Shown: positions 61,773 to 64,000 of the stretch, one piece after another
How positions within the stretch are numbered: the stretch's first letter is position 1
How the letters are laid out: each line of letters opens with the position of its first letter
Source of the DNA: an uncultured Atopobiaceae bacterium
GTDB lineage: Bacteria > Actinomycetota > Coriobacteriia > Coriobacteriales > Atopobiaceae
Assembly: GCA_910579165.1 (NCBI GenBank)
Contig: CAJTTF010000001.1
Coordinates: 186,001 to 250,000, forward strand
Length of the DNA stretch: 64,000 nt
Reading direction: 5' to 3'
The notes under the pieces: generated by a model
The model's database searches: none
Told to the model about the DNA's origin: nothing
The model's input: only the letters and a program-made list of their open reading frames with translations
Made by a program: the position numbers and the translations under genes

Positions 61773-61787
61773 GGATAAGGTGCACCC

Positions 61788-62867
61788 ATGTCCGTTCTTC
61801 ATAATCTTGACCGTATAGAGCAAGAAGCACTCCTGGATATTACCCAGAAGCAAACACTCGAGGAGCTTGATCAAGTACGCGTGGCGCTTATCGGGAAGAA
61901 AGGTTCACTTACTCAGATTCTGCGCTCCATGAATACACTCACCGTTGAGGAGCGTCCCAAGGTTGGCAAGCGAGCCAATGAAGTGCAAAGGACGATAGAA
62001 GGCGCCCTTGCCGAGAAAAAAGAAGAGCTTGCAGCAAAAGAATTAGAACAGCGCATCAGTCAAAGCGCACTAGATATCACGCTGCCAGGAAGGCGTCAGG
62101 CGCATGGCGCACGTCACGTTATTTCGCAAATTGTGCGCGAAATTGAAAGCATCTTTATCGGCCTTGGTTATACCGTAGAGACTGGTCCTTACGTGGAGAC
62201 CGAGTATTACAACTTTACGTCGCTTAACGCACCACAGGATCATCCATCGCGCTCGCCGCGTGACACCTTTTATATTGAGGACCTGACAGAATCATGTGAC
62301 GAGAAGAGCGCCTTTAGCGCACACCTCGTTTCAGATGTATTGCTTAGGACACAAACGAGTCCTGTTCAAATGCGCGTAATGGAAGCCCAGGAACCTCCCA
62401 TTTATATGCTGAGTCCCGGAAGGGTATTTCGACCTGACACTCCAGACGCCAACCATCTGCCACAGTTCACCCAGATTGAGGGCCTTGTAGTGGATAAGGG
62501 CATTACGTTTGCTGACCTCAAGGGCACCCTTGATCATATGACACGCGCTCTTTTTGGTCAGGATAGAAAGACGCGCTATCGTCCTCATTTCTTTCCTTTC
62601 ACAGAACCCAGTTGCGAAGTGGATGTTTCGTGCGGCGTTTGCGGCGGCAATGGATGTCGTTTTTGTAACCATACGGGTTGGCTTGAGATTTTAGGCGCCG
62701 GCATGGTTGATCCCAACGTACTTGCTTACGCCAAGATTGATGCGGATGTCTATAGTGGATTCGCTTTTGGCATAGGTGCTGAGCGCGTGGCGGCGCTTCG
62801 TTATAATCTGCCCGACCTTCGTCTGCTTACCACAGGCGACATGCGCTTCCTCAAACAGTTCTCCTAG
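61788..62867 (+). CDS. pheS: Phenylalanine--tRNA ligase alpha subunit
   Basis: 359 aa. Coiled-coil N-terminus, then the class II catalytic core: motif 2 GRVFRPDTPDANHLPQFTQIEG, motif 3 FGIGAERVAALRYNLPDLRLL. The insertion CGVCGGNGCRFCNHTGW has four cysteines and is common in actinobacterial PheS. It begins 15 bases after fba. No T-box leader is possible in that gap. Confidence 0.96.
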   Translation: MSVLHNLDRIEQEALLDITQKQTLEELDQVRVALIGKKGSLTQILRSMNTLTVEERPKVGKRANEVQRTIEGALAEKKEELAAKELEQRISQSALDITLPGRRQAHGARHVISQIVREIESIFIGLGYTVETGPYVETEYYNFTSLNAPQDHPSRSPRDTFYIEDLTESCDEKSAFSAHLVSDVLLRTQTSPVQMRVMEAQEPPIYMLSPGRVFRPDTPDANHLPQFTQIEGLVVDKGITFADLKGTLDHMTRALFGQDRKTRYRPHFFPFTEPSCEVDVSCGVCGGNGCRFCNHTGWLEILGAGMVDPNVLAYAKIDADVYSGFAFGIGAERVAALRYNLPDLRLLTTGDMRFLKQFS

Positions 62868-62909
62868 GACGATACAGAGACTCATTAAAACGCAGGAAGT
62901 AGGAAAACA

Positions 62910-64000
62910 ATGCGCGTTTCTCTTGAATGGTTAAAAACACTCGTTGATACACAGGGGCGCAGCCCTGAGGATATTGCGAAAAATCTTGTGTGTACGGGCA
63001 CGGAGGTAGAAGGAATAGAAAAAGTTGGCGAGGCCCTTGAGCATGTTGTTGTGGGTTACGTGGAGACGTGTGAGCCTCATCCAGATTCTGATCACATGCA
63101 CGTAACGTCCGTTAACGTAGGCGAGCACAATGTAGATGAGGATGGGAAGCCCCAACCACTCCAAATTGTTTGCGGCGCTCCCAACATTACCGCAGGCATT
63201 AAAGTTCTCGTTGCCATGGTAGGGGCAATGCTTCCGGGTGATTTTAAGATCAAAAAGGCAAAGCTGCGCGGCGTGTCATCCGTGGGCATGATTTGCAGCG
63301 CGCGTGAGTTAGGCGTTGGCAAGAAGCACGATGGGATCATGGTGCTTCCTGACGATACGCCCCTAGGAATGGCTGCTGCAGAATTTTTAGGAACGGGTGA
63401 TGCTATTCTTACGTGCGAGGTCACGCCTAATCGCCCCGACTGTCTCAACATGGTTGGTTTTGCGCGCGAAGTGGCGGCCACGCTTAACTCTGATCTTCTC
63501 GGAAGCGAACGCATTGACGCCGACAAAAACAATCCCTCTGTAACACATGAGATTGCGCCTGCAACTAATACGTATATAAACGTGCAGCTTGCAGACGAAG
63601 GGGAGCGCTGTATGCGTTATATTGCGCGCGTCCTCACCGATTGCGAAGTTAAAGAGAGCCCCGCCTGGTTGCAGGAGAGAATAGAGGCAGCTGGCACGCG
63701 TCCTATCAACAACATTGTTGATGTTACCAACTACGTTCTCTATCTTGTTGGGCAACCGCTGCATGCTTTCGATTTAGATAAGCTCAAAAAACTTGCGGGT
63801 TCGGACAATCCTTGCCTTGTTGTTCGCCCAGCGCGCGATGGTGAAAAGCTCACAACGCTCGACGGCGAGGAGCGCACGCTTACACCCGATAACACGCTTA
63901 TCTGTGTAGCTGCCTCATCCCAGGAGAGCGATCTCGACAAGAGCATTCCTGTAGCTTTAGCTGGTGTTATGGGAGGCGCTAATTCTGAGATTGATGAAAA
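62910..64000 (+). CDS. pheT: Phenylalanine--tRNA ligase beta subunit (3' end outside window)
   Basis: ATG at 62910, AGGAAGTAGGAAAAC upstream; open to the window end, about 363 residues. MRVSLEWLKTLVDTQGRSPE, the EMAP/tRNA-binding domain with VVGYVETCEPHPDSDHMHV and QIVCGAPNI, and the B3/4 editing domain beginning CEVTPNRPDCLNMVGFAREVA with later RPINNIVDVTNYVLY and GQPLHAFDLDKL. The B5 and catalytic-like domains lie beyond the window. Confidence 0.96.
   Translation, partial: MRVSLEWLKTLVDTQGRSPEDIAKNLVCTGTEVEGIEKVGEALEHVVVGYVETCEPHPDSDHMHVTSVNVGEHNVDEDGKPQPLQIVCGAPNITAGIKVLVAMVGAMLPGDFKIKKAKLRGVSSVGMICSARELGVGKKHDGIMVLPDDTPLGMAAAEFLGTGDAILTCEVTPNRPDCLNMVGFAREVAATLNSDLLGSERIDADKNNPSVTHEIAPATNTYINVQLADEGERCMRYIARVLTDCEVKESPAWLQERIEAAGTRPINNIVDVTNYVLYLVGQPLHAFDLDKLKKLAGSDNPCLVVRPARDGEKLTTLDGEERTLTPDNTLICVAASSQESDLDKSIPVALAGVMGGANSEIDE

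Noticed and set aside
61773..61787. T-box leader for pheS-pheT
   Set aside because: Only 15 bases separate fba and pheS, leaving no room for a T-box.
1..64000. CRISPR array
   Set aside because: All repeat arrays found are contiguous and degenerate, without unique spacers between conserved repeats, and no cas genes are present.

Overview
The window is bacterial chromosome, most probably from the actinobacterial class Coriobacteriia (Atopobium/Lancefieldella grade, roughly 45-50% GC judged by eye). The basis is gene content: actinobacterial-style pheS, a TatA/TatC pair, two LytR-CpsA-Psr proteins with long N-terminal tails, a Gram-positive Tad pilus locus without a secretin, and a type IA topoisomerase of archaeal type. 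The assignment is inference; no 16S or other species marker is present.

Layout. (1) 1-8.3 kb: a cell-surface or small-molecule group made of a C39-like papain-fold protein (5' end outside the window), a glycosyltransferase-2/GH3-like fusion, a condensation-fold acyltransferase and an ATP-grasp ligase, interleaved with murA and galU. (2) 8.3-9.03 kb: two decayed genes on the minus strand. (3) 9.03-15.91 kb: a decayed integrative element at the 3' end of guaA. It carries an OLD-family ATPase/TOPRIM gene with a coupled XRE repressor, a three-operator divergent control region, an excisionase, a ruined tyrosine integrase containing a perfect 30-bp inverted repeat, a replication-protein remnant, and an adenine methyltransferase with an adjacent probable restriction enzyme. 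A second copy of the guaA terminal sequence, again reading Glu-Trp-Glu-stop, lies at 9034-9045 and marks the other edge. (4) 15.9-30 kb: guaA, an LCP protein, a small protein, a TPR membrane protein, a STAS protein, tatA, tatC, topA, tmk, holB, ricT, a DUF4013 membrane protein and a two-TM potassium channel. (5) 30.3-40.9 kb: a Tad pilus operon (cpaB, cpaE/tadZ, cpaF/tadA, tadB, tadC, flp, several TadE/TadG-like pseudopilins, a DUF192 protein and a zinc-ribbon protein). (6) 40.9-47.4 kb: D-lactate dehydrogenase, a calcium-type P-ATPase, a second LCP protein and a patatin-like lipase. (7) 47.6-64 kb: rplM-rpsI, glmM-glmS-acpS-nnr-alr, tsaE-udg, a TsaB-RimI-TsaD triple fusion, a PfkB sugar-phosphate kinase, a class II aldolase, pheS and the start of pheT.

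The genes form coherent sets. Cell-wall precursor supply comes from murA, galU, glmM, glmS and alr. LCP proteins attach wall polymers. The t6A tRNA-modification set is TsaB/TsaD plus TsaE. The island carries two separate candidate anti-phage modules.

The most unusual structural signal is not a gene. At least seven unrelated loci carry a short degenerate tandem array, usually about four units, sitting at a gene end or in a linker. Unit sizes are 12, 15, 24, 30, 33, 33 and about 40 bp. Inside genes the unit is always a multiple of three. This points to a common local duplication process acting on gene termini in this genome.
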